Below are positions 24,925-38,000 of a stretch of DNA of 54,240 nucleotides, one piece after another; position 1 is the stretch's first letter; every line of letters begins with the position of its first letter. The stretch spans positions 1-54,240 of the forward strand of contig CAXBEA010000011.1 of NCBI GenBank assembly GCA_963974645.1, read 5' to 3'. The stretch comes from Motiliproteus sp963974645 (GTDB lineage: Bacteria > Pseudomonadota > Gammaproteobacteria > Pseudomonadales > Balneatricaceae). A model generated the notes under the pieces. It was not told the DNA's origin, made no database searches, and worked only from the letters and a program-made list of their open reading frames with translations. The position numbers and the translations under genes were made by a program.

Positions 24925-25651
24925 TATAGATATCGGTAATACCCGGTTGAAGTGGCGGTATGGCTTGCAGCGGGGGTTTTTGGATACCGCGGGATTGAGC
25001 GCTGAGGTGTTGCAGTCTGGCTGGAAGGGGCTTGCTGCTCCAGTGCGAGTCCGTTTTGTGTCGGTCGCCGCTGAAAGCGTTGAGCAGCAGCTGAAGGACT
25101 ATTGCCAGCGAGCTTGGTCGGTCGTGGCAGAAAAAGCCACGTCTCAACCTAGTCAGGCCGGTGTAGTTAATAGCTATGCACATTTTCAGACAATGGGTGC
25201 AGACCGCTGGTTGGCAATGCTGGCAGGTTATAACCGGGCCGGCGCATGCTGTGTGGTCGATTGCGGCAGTGCAGTGACGGTCGACTATGTCAATGCGAGC
25301 GGTCAGCACCTGGGGGGCTATATTGCTCCGGGAATTCGATTGATGCGCAAAGGCTTGCTCAGTAATACCCGCCAGATTCATCTGCCGGAGGAATCCTTGA
25401 CGCGATTTGATACCCGGCCGGGTCGAAGTACCGAGGAGGCCGTCGGCCATGGCATTGAGCTGATGATGGCGGCGTTGGCAGAGCGCGTGGTTCGCGACTG
25501 CAAGGCGTTGCTGGGAGACGAGGCGCGGCTGTTAGTTGCTGGAGGTGATGGAGAGCGTTTTTTAGAGGCAGCGGGGATGGGCGAATGCTGTGCTGATCTT
25601 GTCTTGGACGGGCTGAGCTGGGCGTTGCCCGTCGGACAGGAGGCCGGCTGA
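24914..25651 (+). CDS. coaX: Type III pantothenate kinase
   Basis: Phosphorylates pantothenate in the first step of CoA synthesis; this type is not feedback inhibited by CoA. The 245 residues show the ASKHA fold motifs: DIDIGNTRLKWR (phosphate 1, residues 3-14), GADRWLAMLAGY, VVDCGSAVTVDYV (phosphate 2) and GGYIAPGIRLM. The second aspartate of the catalytic centre is in the VDCGSA motif. The start ATG 24914 lies inside the end of birA, and the stop is one base from the next ATG, so translation is probably coupled. Confidence 0.94.
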   Translation: MTLDIDIGNTRLKWRYGLQRGFLDTAGLSAEVLQSGWKGLAAPVRVRFVSVAAESVEQQLKDYCQRAWSVVAEKATSQPSQAGVVNSYAHFQTMGADRWLAMLAGYNRAGACCVVDCGSAVTVDYVNASGQHLGGYIAPGIRLMRKGLLSNTRQIHLPEESLTRFDTRPGRSTEEAVGHGIELMMAALAERVVRDCKALLGDEARLLVAGGDGERFLEAAGMGECCADLVLDGLSWALPVGQEAG

Positions 25652-25652
25652 G

Positions 25653-26372
25653 ATGCTGCGCTGGACGTTGCTGATACTGCTGCTGGCAAATACGCTGCTC
25701 TATGGGTGGTTTTATCAGGAGCAGGAGCAGCGGAGAAAAGTTGCTGACCGGGTTGAAAAAAAAGTACATGGGGTCGCGGAGTTGGATCTTCTATCCGAGG
25801 TTCCGGAATCGGTGTTGCGCCTACGCAAGCCAAAAGTGGTTTTGGCTCCAGTTGTTGAGGCAGAACCCCAGGCTCGTGCCGATCCTCTGTATTGTTATAG
25901 GTTTGGTGTCTTCGCAGAGGTGCGAGGGCTGGAGGCTTGGCTGGGTGAGGAGGGGCCGGGCCAGTTGCAGTTGGAACAGGTTGAGGCGGCTCAGCTCCCC
26001 TCCGCGTATCGGGTTTATATAAGTGCGCCGGAAAAAGAGAAACAGCGGCAGGAGTTGGTTGAATCGATGCGCTCCGTGGGTCTGGAAGCTGAGTGGCTCA
26101 GTGAGGGCCGGTTAAAAGGTAAGCTTTCTCTCGGCGTTTATCAGCAGAAGGCGTCAGCTAATGCGCTTGAGCTGGCACTGCATCAACAGGGCTATGATGC
26201 GGCAGTGGTGGAGCAGAAGCGTTATCGCTATAAGTATTATCTGTTGTTGCAAACTGATTCGGAAGTTGTTGCCAGTACGCCCTGGGTCAGGTCGTTGCTG
26301 CAGAAATACCCAGACGCAAAAAGTGAAAAAAAACTTTGCCAAGGGCTTGCATCAATCAAGGGGGCTGAGTAG
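25653..26372 (+). CDS. SPOR-domain-like membrane-anchored protein
   Basis: The 239 residues begin with a single membrane anchor (LRWTLLILLLANTLLYGWFY, residues 2-21), followed by a charged periplasmic stretch. The C-terminal half (about 85-195) resembles a SPOR fold: CYRFGVFAEVRGLEAWL, then YRVYISAPEKEKQRQELVESM and KLSLGVYQQKASANALELALHQQGYDA. SPOR domains bind denuded peptidoglycan at division sites. The match is by pattern and by gene position after coaX, where relatives encode SPOR proteins. The coding region ends inside the -10 region of the downstream tRNA promoter. Confidence 0.65.
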   Translation: MLRWTLLILLLANTLLYGWFYQEQEQRRKVADRVEKKVHGVAELDLLSEVPESVLRLRKPKVVLAPVVEAEPQARADPLYCYRFGVFAEVRGLEAWLGEEGPGQLQLEQVEAAQLPSAYRVYISAPEKEKQRQELVESMRSVGLEAEWLSEGRLKGKLSLGVYQQKASANALELALHQQGYDAAVVEQKRYRYKYYLLLQTDSEVVASTPWVRSLLQKYPDAKSEKKLCQGLASIKGAE

Positions 26373-26375
26373 TAT
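26347..26375 (+). promoter_or_regulatory. Promoter of the tRNA-Thr/Tyr/Gly/Thr cluster
   Basis: TTGCAT (26347-26352), 17-bp spacer, TAGTAT (26370-26375), followed by a GC-containing discriminator (TTGCGCC), as is usual for stringently controlled stable-RNA promoters. The -10 overlaps the stop codon of the SPOR-like gene. Confidence 0.65.
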
Positions 26376-26400
26376 TTGCGCCTCTTGACGCAAGGCACAT

Positions 26401-26476
<76 letters not shown>

Positions 26477-26535
26477 GTTTTAGTGGCAAGAAGGGTTATC
26501 GGTACGGCGGTCTTGGATCGTTGGTGCCGAGGGAA

Positions 26536-26619
26536 GGTGAGGTTCCCGAGTGGCCAAAGGGATCAGACTGTAAATCTGACGCGCAAGCTTCGGTGGTTCG
26601 AATCCACCCCTCACCACCA
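26536..26619 (+). tRNA. tRNA-Tyr (anticodon GTA)
   Basis: Class II tRNA with a long variable arm and encoded CCA. Acceptor GGTGAGG pairs with CCTCACC, and the anticodon loop is CTGTAAA. The T-loop is GTTCGAATC. Confidence 0.96.
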
Positions 26620-26641
26620 TTGACTCAGGCATTTGGCTTGT

Positions 26642-26716
<75 letters not shown>

Positions 26717-26763
26717 GTGTCACCAGTAGTTGTTTTAACGTAACTCTGCTAGTTATGAAATGT

Positions 26764-26838
26764 GCTCCAGTAGCTCAGGGGTAGAGCACACCCTTGGTAA
26801 GGGTGAGGTCGGCGGTTCAATTCCGCCTTGGAGCTCCA
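26764..26838 (+). tRNA. tRNA-Thr (anticodon GGT)
   Basis: Acceptor GCTCCAG pairs with TTGGAGC with a wobble, the anticodon loop is TTGGTAA between ACCC and GGGT, T-loop GTTCAATTC, CCA encoded. In E. coli this tRNA is directly followed by tufB; here it is not. Confidence 0.95.
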
Positions 26839-26857
26839 TTTCATAGAGGGTAGTCGT

Positions 26858-26892
26858 AAAAGGGTGGGTATAGAGATATGCCTACCCTTTTT
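26858..26892 (+). terminator. Rho-independent terminator after the four-tRNA cluster
   Basis: AAGGGTGGGTAT pairs with ATGCCTACCCTT (two G-T-type mismatches) around a short AGAG loop, followed by TTT. It ends the tRNA transcript 20 bp after tRNA-Thr(GGT). Confidence 0.75.
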
Positions 26893-27005
26893 GCGTTCGA
26901 GGGCGGCTGTGTGCTCGGGTCTTGGAAGGCGAGAGTGGCATCTGCTGATTATGTTGTAGAAGAGGCTGTTGGGGCCGGGATCGTCGAATAAGCGTTCGTT
27001 CCTGG

Positions 27006-27034
27006 TTGCAAAGCGAAATAGGGGTAGATATAAT
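27006..27034 (+). promoter_or_regulatory. Promoter of tRNA-Trp-secE-nusG
   Basis: TTGCAA (27006-27011), exact 17-bp spacer, consensus TATAAT (27029-27034), about 16 bp before tRNA-Trp. One of the strongest promoter matches in the window. Confidence 0.8.
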
Positions 27035-27050
27035 TCGCTCCCCTTGTGAC

Positions 27051-27126
<76 letters not shown>

Positions 27127-27218
27127 ATTTAACTTCTTGAATTTGAGTGGTTAAGTTGGCAGCTGTCGCACAGGTCGTTTTGTCTATCAGCTCCATCTGT
27201 TTATAGAGGCTTTACCGC

Positions 27219-27587
27219 ATGAGTGCGAAGACAGGTTCTGCTGAATTCAAGTTAGACTCCGTGAAGTGGCTGGTTGTAGTGCTGCTGGTTGCGGTGGGTG
27301 TGACAGGTAATTCATATTTTTCTGAAGAGTCATTGCTCTATCGAGTCTTGGCTCTGTTGCTGTTGGCTGCTGCGGCAGGTTTCGTATCGCTGCAAACGGC
27401 CAAGGGTAGTGCGTTTTTTACCCTGTTTAAAGAAGCCAAAGTAGAGATTCGAAAAGTTGTCTGGCCAACGCGCCAGGAGACAGTGCAAACCACGGCGATT
27501 GTTGTAGTGGTCGTGCTGTTGACAGGTTTGGCGCTCTGGGCGATTGATTCGCTACTGAGTTGGGCAGTTTCTGGGATAATTGGTTAA
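27219..27587 (+). CDS. secE: Preprotein translocase subunit SecE
   Basis: The small essential subunit that clamps SecY in the inner-membrane Sec channel. The 122 residues show the three-helix gammaproteobacterial form. Two extra N-terminal helices (about 17-35 and 43-60) precede the conserved cytoplasmic amphipathic segment EAKVEIRKVVWPTRQET and the essential third helix (VVVVVLLTGLALWAI). It is followed 12 bp later by nusG. Its transcript probably starts before tRNA-Trp. Confidence 0.96.
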   Translation: MSAKTGSAEFKLDSVKWLVVVLLVAVGVTGNSYFSEESLLYRVLALLLLAAAAGFVSLQTAKGSAFFTLFKEAKVEIRKVVWPTRQETVQTTAIVVVVVLLTGLALWAIDSLLSWAVSGIIG

Positions 27588-27599
27588 GGGGTTTTTGCA

Positions 27600-28142
27600 G
27601 TGGCGAAGCGTTGGTACGTCGTTCACGCATATTCAGGGTACGAGAAGCGAGTGATGCAGTCCTTGCAGGAGCGTATTGAGCTCGAGAATATGCAGGACGA
27701 CTTCGGTGATATTTTGGTTCCGACCGAAGAAGTGGTTGAGATGCGCAACGGTCAGAAGCGAAAGTCTGAACGTAAATTCTATCCTGGCTATGTGTTGGTT
27801 CGGATGGAGATGAATGATGCTTCTTGGCATCTAGTTAAGGCTGTTCCCCGGGTGATGGGCTTTATTGGCGAGGATTCTAAGAATCCTGGCAAGGTAGCGC
27901 CGATTACGGAAAAAGAAGCTGAGGCTATCCTGCAGCGGGTTGAGGCGGGTGTTGATCAGCCACGACCTAAGACTTTGTTTGAAGCGGGCGAGATGGTTCG
28001 CGTGACCGATGGTCCTTTTGCAGACTTTAGCGGCGTCGTAGAGGAAGTTAACTACGAGAAGAGTCGGGTTCGAGTGGCGGTATTGATTTTTGGTCGTTCA
28101 ACGCCGGTCGAACTGGAGTTTGGTCAGGTCGTTAAAGACTAG
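27600..28142 (+). CDS. nusG: Transcription termination/antitermination factor NusG
   Basis: Binds RNA polymerase, suppresses pausing and links it to Rho or ribosomal S10. The 180 residues start at GTG 27600. The NGN domain includes WYVVHAYSGYEKRV and RKFYPGYVLVRMEM, and the C-terminal KOW domain contains VTDGPFADFSGVVEEVNYEKSRVRVAV. Its place between secE and rplK is the standard gammaproteobacterial arrangement. Confidence 0.97.
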   Translation: MAKRWYVVHAYSGYEKRVMQSLQERIELENMQDDFGDILVPTEEVVEMRNGQKRKSERKFYPGYVLVRMEMNDASWHLVKAVPRVMGFIGEDSKNPGKVAPITEKEAEAILQRVEAGVDQPRPKTLFEAGEMVRVTDGPFADFSGVVEEVNYEKSRVRVAVLIFGRSTPVELEFGQVVKD

Positions 28143-28353
28143 GTGGTATAAAGCAAGTTGATTCGGTGAGAGGGTGTAGGCTTTCTTGCCGCTTTCTCGT
28201 ATTTGTTTGGTACCTGCGACGGTGTTGTTACCCTGGTAGGCCCGCTAAATTCGGTTGTTGAGTAAAGATATTTTAGTGTAGTTGCTGGGCTTGTTCCGGC
28301 ATTGCGTGAGACGGGGAGCCGCAAGGCGTTCGTACCCAAATTGAGGAAAAAAC
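28143..28353 (+). promoter_or_regulatory. rplK leader region (possible promoter and L1-binding site)
   Basis: A 211-bp gene-free gap before rplK. In relatives this gap carries the L11 operon promoter and an mRNA structure bound by L1 for autoregulation. A purine-rich GAGACGGGGAGCCGCAAGG segment near 28307-28325 is the best candidate L1 site. No convincing -35/-10 pair was found. The role is inferred from position. Confidence 0.35.
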
Positions 28354-28788
28354 ATGGCTAAGAAAGTCACGGCGTATATCAAGCTGCAGGTTGCGGCCGG
28401 TAAAGCGAATCCAAGCCCACCCGTTGGTCCAGCGCTGGGTCAACACGGCGTTAATATCATGGAATTCTGTAAGGCGTTTAACGCCTCTACGCAGAATTTG
28501 GAAGTAGGTCTGCCTACGCCTGTTGTGATCACGGTTTATGCTGATCGCAGCTTCACTTTTGTGACCAAGACACCACCTGCGGCGGTTTTGTTGCTGAAGG
28601 CTGCGGGCATCAAGAGTGGCTCCGCGCGTCCTAATACTGCCAAGGTAGGTACTGTTACTGCTGCTCAGCTGGAAGAGATCGCGACAACTAAGATGGCTGA
28701 CTTGACTGCTGCTGATATGAATGCAGCGGTACGCACCATTGCGGGCACAGCTCGTAGTATGGGTCTGACAGTGGAAGGAGCAGAGTAA
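28354..28788 (+). CDS. rplK: 50S ribosomal protein L11
   Basis: Part of the GTPase-associated centre, binding 23S rRNA helices 43/44 and needed for RelA activation. The 144 residues include the proline-rich switch NPSPPVGPALGQHGVNIMEFC and the C-terminal rRNA-binding LKAAGIKSGSARPN. A good AGGAAAAA ribosome-binding site precedes ATG 28354. The stop and the rplA start share one base (TAATG). Confidence 0.98.
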   Translation: MAKKVTAYIKLQVAAGKANPSPPVGPALGQHGVNIMEFCKAFNASTQNLEVGLPTPVVITVYADRSFTFVTKTPPAAVLLLKAAGIKSGSARPNTAKVGTVTAAQLEEIATTKMADLTAADMNAAVRTIAGTARSMGLTVEGAE

Positions 28789-29483
28789 TGGCTAAGCTGA
28801 CTAAACGTGCCAAGGCAATTGCTGAGAAAATACAGCTAGGCAAGCACTACCCTATCGAAGAGGCGGTTTCGCTTTTAGCTGAGCTGTCTACGGTTAAGTT
28901 TAAAGAGTCTATCGAGGTTGCTGTTAACCTGGGTGTGGATCCGCGTAAATCCGACCAGGTTGTTCGTGGTGCGTCTGTGCTGCCAAACGGTACCGGCAAT
29001 GAAGTTCGTGTGGCTGTGTTTGCTCAGGGCGAGAATGCTGAGAAAGCGACGGCAGCGGGTGCGGATATCGTTGGCTTTGATGATCTGGCAGCAGCCATCA
29101 AGGGCGGCGAGATGAATTTTGATGTGGTTATCGCCACCCCAGACGCGATGCGCGTTGTTGGTCAGTTGGGTACAATTCTGGGCCCACGTGGCCTGATGCC
29201 TAACCCGAAGGTAGGAACGGTTACTGCGGATGTTGTTACTGCAGTACGTAATGCCAAGGCAGGTCAGGTGCGTTTCCGTACTGACAAGAACGGCATCGTT
29301 CATGGTGCTGTCGGCAAAGTTGGTTTTCAGCCCGAAGCGATCAAGCAGAATATCGAAGCCTTGGTTTCTGAGCTGAAGAAGCTTAAGCCGTCTTCTGCCA
29401 AGGGTATCTATTTCAAGAAGGTCACAGTGTCTTCTACGATGGGGCCTGGTCTGCAGATTGATCTGGCTAGCCTGGTTATTTGA
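28788..29483 (+). CDS. rplA: 50S ribosomal protein L1
   Basis: Forms the L1 stalk at the E site and represses its own operon by binding mRNA. The 231 residues contain the signature VVIATPDAMRVVGQLGTILGPRGLMPNPKVGTV and an RFRTDKNGIVHGAVGKVGF stretch typical of L1. It is translationally coupled to rplK. A short GC hairpin follows the stop. Confidence 0.98.
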   Translation: MAKLTKRAKAIAEKIQLGKHYPIEEAVSLLAELSTVKFKESIEVAVNLGVDPRKSDQVVRGASVLPNGTGNEVRVAVFAQGENAEKATAAGADIVGFDDLAAAIKGGEMNFDVVIATPDAMRVVGQLGTILGPRGLMPNPKVGTVTADVVTAVRNAKAGQVRFRTDKNGIVHGAVGKVGFQPEAIKQNIEALVSELKKLKPSSAKGIYFKKVTVSSTMGPGLQIDLASLVI

Positions 29484-29485
29484 TT

Positions 29486-29509
29486 TTTACCCCGCCTTTG
29501 CGGGGGTGT
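29486..29509 (+). terminator. GC-rich hairpin after rplA
   Basis: ACCCCGC (29489-29495) pairs with GCGGGG-GT (29500-29507) across a CTTT loop. The T-run lies on the 5' side, so on the plus strand it looks like an attenuator or partial terminator, not a complete intrinsic one. Confidence 0.35.
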
Positions 29510-29589
29510 TCCGATCGGAGTGATTGATTTCGACCGGGCAACGAACTTTGGGGTCTTGGCTGCTGTAGTCGGTAGTTACTATCGGCACG

Positions 29590-29690
29590 CTGCGAAGGCC
29601 GTCAAAGACCGCAGGTGGAAGCCTGTTGTTTAACGCTTCCTTAATCCTCTTTTATAGAGCACCTGCGCAGATGGTGACCCGATTCAGATT
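29590..29690 (+). ncRNA. L10 (rplJ) leader, autoregulatory mRNA element
   Basis: The 323-bp gap between rplA and rplJ contains a block very like the E. coli rplJ leader: AGGCCGTCAAAGACCGCAGG (about 29596-29615), CTTCCTTAATCC (about 29636-29647) and CACCTGCGCAGATGGTGAC (about 29660-29678). In E. coli this RNA binds the L10-L7/L12 complex and lowers translation of rplJL. The boundaries are approximate. The rest of the gap shows no ORF of note. Confidence 0.75.
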
Positions 29691-29806
29691 TATGCTGGAT
29701 CTAACACCGATTGAGTTCCTCTCTAGGTTTTGATTTGGAGGGGGAAAGGTAACAAAGCCGATGCTGCAGTCATTGCTGGCTAGGCTTGAATCCAGGAGTA
29801 CCACTA

Positions 29807-30301
29807 GTGGCACTAGGACTCGAAGACAAAAAAGCGATCGTCGCTGAGGTCCAGGAAGCTGCTCAGAGCGCTCTGTCTGCTGTTGTTGCAGATTCTCGCG
29901 GCGTCACCGTTGCGAACATGACAGAGCTGCGCAAGCAGGCGCGTGAAAGCGGAGTTTGGTTACGTGTAGTACGTAATACTCTGGCCCGTCGTGCGCTTGA
30001 AGGCACTGCTTACGAATGTCTAGCTGAGACATTCGTCGGCCCGAGCATCATTGCATTCTCTAACGAACATCCAGGTGCCGGTGCGCGCATCCTGAAGGCG
30101 TTCGCTAAGAGCAATGATAAGTTCGAGCTGAAAGCGGCTGCTTTCGAAGGCGGTCAGATCTCTATCGATGTATTGGCAAGCCTGCCAACTTACGACGAAG
30201 CGATCGCCAAGCTGATGAGCGTTATGAAAGAAGCTTCTGCTGGCAAGCTGGTTCGCACTCTTGCGGCCGTTCGCGATCAGAAAGAACAAGAAGCCGCTTA
30301 A
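29807..30301 (+). CDS. rplJ: 50S ribosomal protein L10
   Basis: The base of the L7/L12 stalk. The 164-residue protein starts VALGLEDKKAIVAEV, with AVVADSRGVTVANMTELRKQAR, and ends in the helical L12-binding tail. GTG 29807 is chosen because AGGAG lies eight bases upstream and the N-terminus then aligns with E. coli L10. The in-frame ATG at 29786 would add seven residues and ignore this site. The preceding leader implies autogenous control. Confidence 0.97.
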   Translation: MALGLEDKKAIVAEVQEAAQSALSAVVADSRGVTVANMTELRKQARESGVWLRVVRNTLARRALEGTAYECLAETFVGPSIIAFSNEHPGAGARILKAFAKSNDKFELKAAAFEGGQISIDVLASLPTYDEAIAKLMSVMKEASAGKLVRTLAAVRDQKEQEAA

Positions 30302-30385
30302 TAAGTAGCAACTTTCTAAGTTGTTACTCATTCGGTTATTCAACGATTTAACGAGCATATGCTCACGTAATATCAGGATTGAACC

Positions 30386-30757
30386 ATGTCTCTGACTAAA
30401 GAAGATATCATCAACGCAATCGCCGACATGTCTGTAATGGACGTTGCTGAGCTAGTTTCCGCGATGGAAGAGAAGTTCGGCGTTTCTGCTGCTGCAGCTG
30501 TTGCTGTTGCTGCAGGTGGCGACGCTGGCGCTGCTGCTGAAGAGCAGACCGAGTTTGACGTTGTTCTGGCCGCTGTTGGCGAAAAGAAAGTTAACGTTAT
30601 CAAAGCTGTTCGTGCTGCTACAGGTCTTGGCCTGAAAGAAGCTAAAGCTGTTGTTGACGGCGCTCCTGGCGTTGTTAAGGCTGCTGTTAGCAAGGCAGAA
30701 GCTGACGAGCTTAAAGCAGCTCTGGAAGCTGCTGGCGCCACTGTTGAAGTTAAGTAA
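30386..30757 (+). CDS. rplL: 50S ribosomal protein L7/L12
   Basis: The multimeric, mobile stalk protein that recruits translational GTPases. The 123 residues have an N-terminal dimerisation helix (VAELVSAMEEKFGVSAAAAV), an alanine/glycine-rich hinge and a C-terminal globular domain (VNVIKAVRAATGLGLKEAKAVVDG). Codon use is strongly biased, as expected for one of the most abundant proteins. An attenuator-like hairpin follows. Confidence 0.98.
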   Translation: MSLTKEDIINAIADMSVMDVAELVSAMEEKFGVSAAAAVAVAAGGDAGAAAEEQTEFDVVLAAVGEKKVNVIKAVRAATGLGLKEAKAVVDGAPGVVKAAVSKAEADELKAALEAAGATVEVK

Positions 30758-30804
30758 TAACTTCACGCCTTTGGCGTTAGCTGCGTAATGTAAATTGCGC
30801 AATT

Positions 30805-30833
30805 GGCCGGTGATAAATATCACCGGCCTTTTT
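30805..30833 (+). terminator. Attenuator/terminator between rplL and rpoB
   Basis: GGCCGGTGATA (30805-30815) pairs perfectly with TATCACCGGCC (30818-30828) and is followed by TTTTT. This is a textbook intrinsic terminator placed between rplL and rpoB. In E. coli a partial terminator here sets the lower level of rpoBC relative to ribosomal proteins. Confidence 0.85.
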
Positions 30834-30935
30834 GCCGTTATACCGGGACTGCTTTTGTCCTGACGGTGTCTGGCAGAGGATGCGGTTGTGGTTTCTTCTG
30901 TTGTTTGAATTCGGTGCACAAGCTGGGGAATGCTG

Positions 30936-35015
<4,080 letters not shown>

Positions 35016-35020
35016 GCAGC

Positions 35021-35068
35021 AGTTATCAAACAGACCAGAGTGGCCGGCAGCTACTCTGGTCGATAACT
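35021..35068 (+). other. Long rpoB-rpoC intergenic hairpin
   Basis: AGTTATC (35021-35027) and GACCAGAGT (35033-35041) pair perfectly with ACTCTGGTC (35053-35061) and GATAACT (35062-35068). This gives 16 base pairs with a five-base bulge (AAACA) on one side and an 11-nt loop. No T-run follows, so it is unlikely to be a terminator. It may be an RNase III-type processing or mRNA-stability element between the two genes. Confidence 0.7.
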
Positions 35069-35087
35069 CCGTAAGGAGCGACGGCCG

Positions 35088-38000
35088 ATGAAAGATTTGC
35101 TTAACTTGTTGAAAACGCAAAACCAGATCAATGAATTCGATTCAATTCGAATTGGTCTGGCTTCGCCTGAGATGATCCGTTCTTGGTCCTATGGTGAGGT
35201 CAAGAAGCCGGAAACGATTAACTACCGGACTTTCAAGCCAGAGCGCGAAGGTCTGTTCTGTGCCAAGATTTTCGGACCGGTAAAGGATTACGAATGTCTG
35301 TGCGGTAAGTACAAGCGTCTGAAGCACCGCGGCGTAATCTGCGAGAAGTGCGGGGTTGAGGTTGCGCTGGCCAAGGTGCGTCGTGACCGTATGGGTCATA
35401 TCGAGCTGGCTAGCCCGGTTGCCCACATCTGGTTTCTGAAGTCGCTGCCGAGCCGTATCGGTTTGCTGCTGGATATGACCCTGCGTGATATCGAGCGGGT
35501 GCTTTACTTTGAATCTTTCGTCGTCACCGAGCCCGGTATGACCACGCTGGAAAAAGGTCAGTTGCTCAACGACGAAGAGTACTTCGAAGCGCTGGAAGAG
35601 TTCGGCGATGAGTTCGACGCCAAGATGGGCGCCGAGGCGATCCAGACCCTGTTACGTGATCTGGATATGGATGCCGAAATCGCCCAGATGCGCGAAGAGA
35701 TCCCTAATACCAACTCTGAGACCAAGATCAAGAAGGTTTCCAAGCGGCTGAAACTGATGGAGTCCTTCGTGGCTTCCGGTAACAAGCCCGGCTGGATGAT
35801 CATGGAAGTGCTGCCCGTACTGCCGCCCGATCTGCGTCCGCTAGTACCTCTGGATGGCGGTCGTTTCGCGACTTCGGATCTGAACGATCTGTACCGTCGA
35901 GTAATCAACCGTAACAACCGTCTTAAGCGTCTGTTGGAGCTCTCTGCACCGGATATCATTGTCCGTAACGAGAAGCGGATGTTGCAGGAGTCGGTTGATG
36001 CGTTGCTGGACAACGGTCGTCGCGGTCGTGCGATCACCGGTTCCAACAAGCGTCCGCTTAAGTCCTTGGCTGACATGATCAAGGGTAAGCAGGGTCGTTT
36101 CCGTCAGAACTTGCTGGGTAAGCGCGTCGACTACTCCGGTCGTTCGGTTATCGTGGTAGGTCCTTACCTGCGTCTGCATCAGTGTGGTCTACCGAAGAAG
36201 ATGGCACTTGAGCTGTTCAAGCCGTTTATCTTCTCCAAGCTCGAACTACGCGGTCTGGCAACCACCATTAAAGCCGCTAAGAAGATGGTTGAGCGTGAGA
36301 CAGCTGATGTCTGGGATATCCTGGCTGAAGTAATCCGCGAACATCCGGTCATGCTTAACCGTGCCCCGACATTGCACCGTCTGGGTATCCAGGCCTTTGA
36401 ACCGGTCTTGATCGAAGGTAAAGCGATCCAGCTGCACCCGTTGGTTTGTGCGGCCTACAACGCCGACTTCGACGGTGACCAGATGGCGGTACACGTACCG
36501 CTGACCATTGAAGCGCAGCTTGAAGCCCGTGCGTTGATGATGTCCACCAACAACGTACTCTCGCCTGCTAACGGTGAGCCGATCATCGTTCCTTCGCAAG
36601 ACGTGGTCTTGGGTCTGTACTTCATGACCCGCGAGAAGATGAATGCTAAAGGCAAAGGAATGGTCTTTGCTGATACTGCAGAGGTCAGTCGTGCTTATGG
36701 CGCCAAGATGGTCGACCTTCAGGCGCAGGTTAAAGTACGTATCACCCAGACAATTCGTGATATCAAGGGTAATGATACCGAGCTGACCAGTATAGTTGAT
36801 ACCACGGTGGGCCGTGCGCTGCTGTTTGATATCTTCCCTAAGGGTTTGCCCTTCGAGTTGGCTAACCAGCCGATGAAGAAGAAAGCGATCTCTATGTTGA
36901 TCAACGAGGCCTATCGTCGCTGCGGTCTGAAGCACTCGGTTATCTTTGCTGACCAATTGATGTATACAGGCTTCGCCTACGCGACTCGCTCCGGTGCGTC
37001 GGTCGGGGTTAACGACTTCGTTATTCCGGATGCCAAGAAAGCGATCATCGATGAGGCAAACGCCGAAGTTAAAGAGATCGAAATCCAGTACGCCGATGGT
37101 TTGGTGACGCAGGGTGAGAAGTACAACAAGGTGATCGACTTGTGGTCTCGTGCCAACGAGAAGGTTACCGAAGCGATGATGGCCGATCTTAAAGTCGATA
37201 ATGTTGTAGACGCTGAGGGTAAGGTTGTTCTGGGTGAAGACGGTAAGCCGCTAACTCAGGAATCGTTCAACTCGGTCTATATGATGGCCGACTCCGGTGC
37301 CCGGGGTAGTGTGGCGCAGATGCGTCAGCTGGGTGGTATGCGGGGGCTGATGGCGAAACCCGATGGTTCTATCATCGAAACGCCGATCGTCGCCAACTTC
37401 CGTGAAGGTCTGAACGTACTTCAGTACTTTATCTCCACCCACGGTGCCCGTAAGGGTCTTGCCGATACCGCCCTGAAGACAGCTAACTCTGGTTACCTGA
37501 CCCGACGTCTGGTGGATGTGGCGCAGGATCTGGTAATTACAGATCACGACTGTGGCACTGATAACGGCGTGTTAATGGCACCGATGATCGAAGGTGGCGA
37601 TGTGACCGTGCCGCTGGGTGCTCGCGTACTGGGTCGTACCGTTGCTGCGGATGTTATCGATCCTGCTACCAACGAGACCCTGATCCCTGCAGGAACGCTG
37701 ATTGATGAGGCTTGGGTGCTGGGTCTGGAAACAGACGCGCAGCTCTCCTCTATCGACGAGATCAAGGTACGCTCTGCGATCACCTGTGATGTCCGTCACG
37801 GTGTTTGTTCTGCCTGTTACGGCCGTGATCTGGGCCGCGGGCACCTGGTTAACCAAGGCGAGGCAGTGGGTGTTATTGCTGCTCAGTCAATCGGTGAGCC
37901 TGGAACGCAGTTGACGATGCGTACCTTCCACATCGGTGGTGCGGCATCTCGAGCAGCGGCTGTAGACAGTATTCAGGTTAAGAACGGCGGTGTGATTCGT

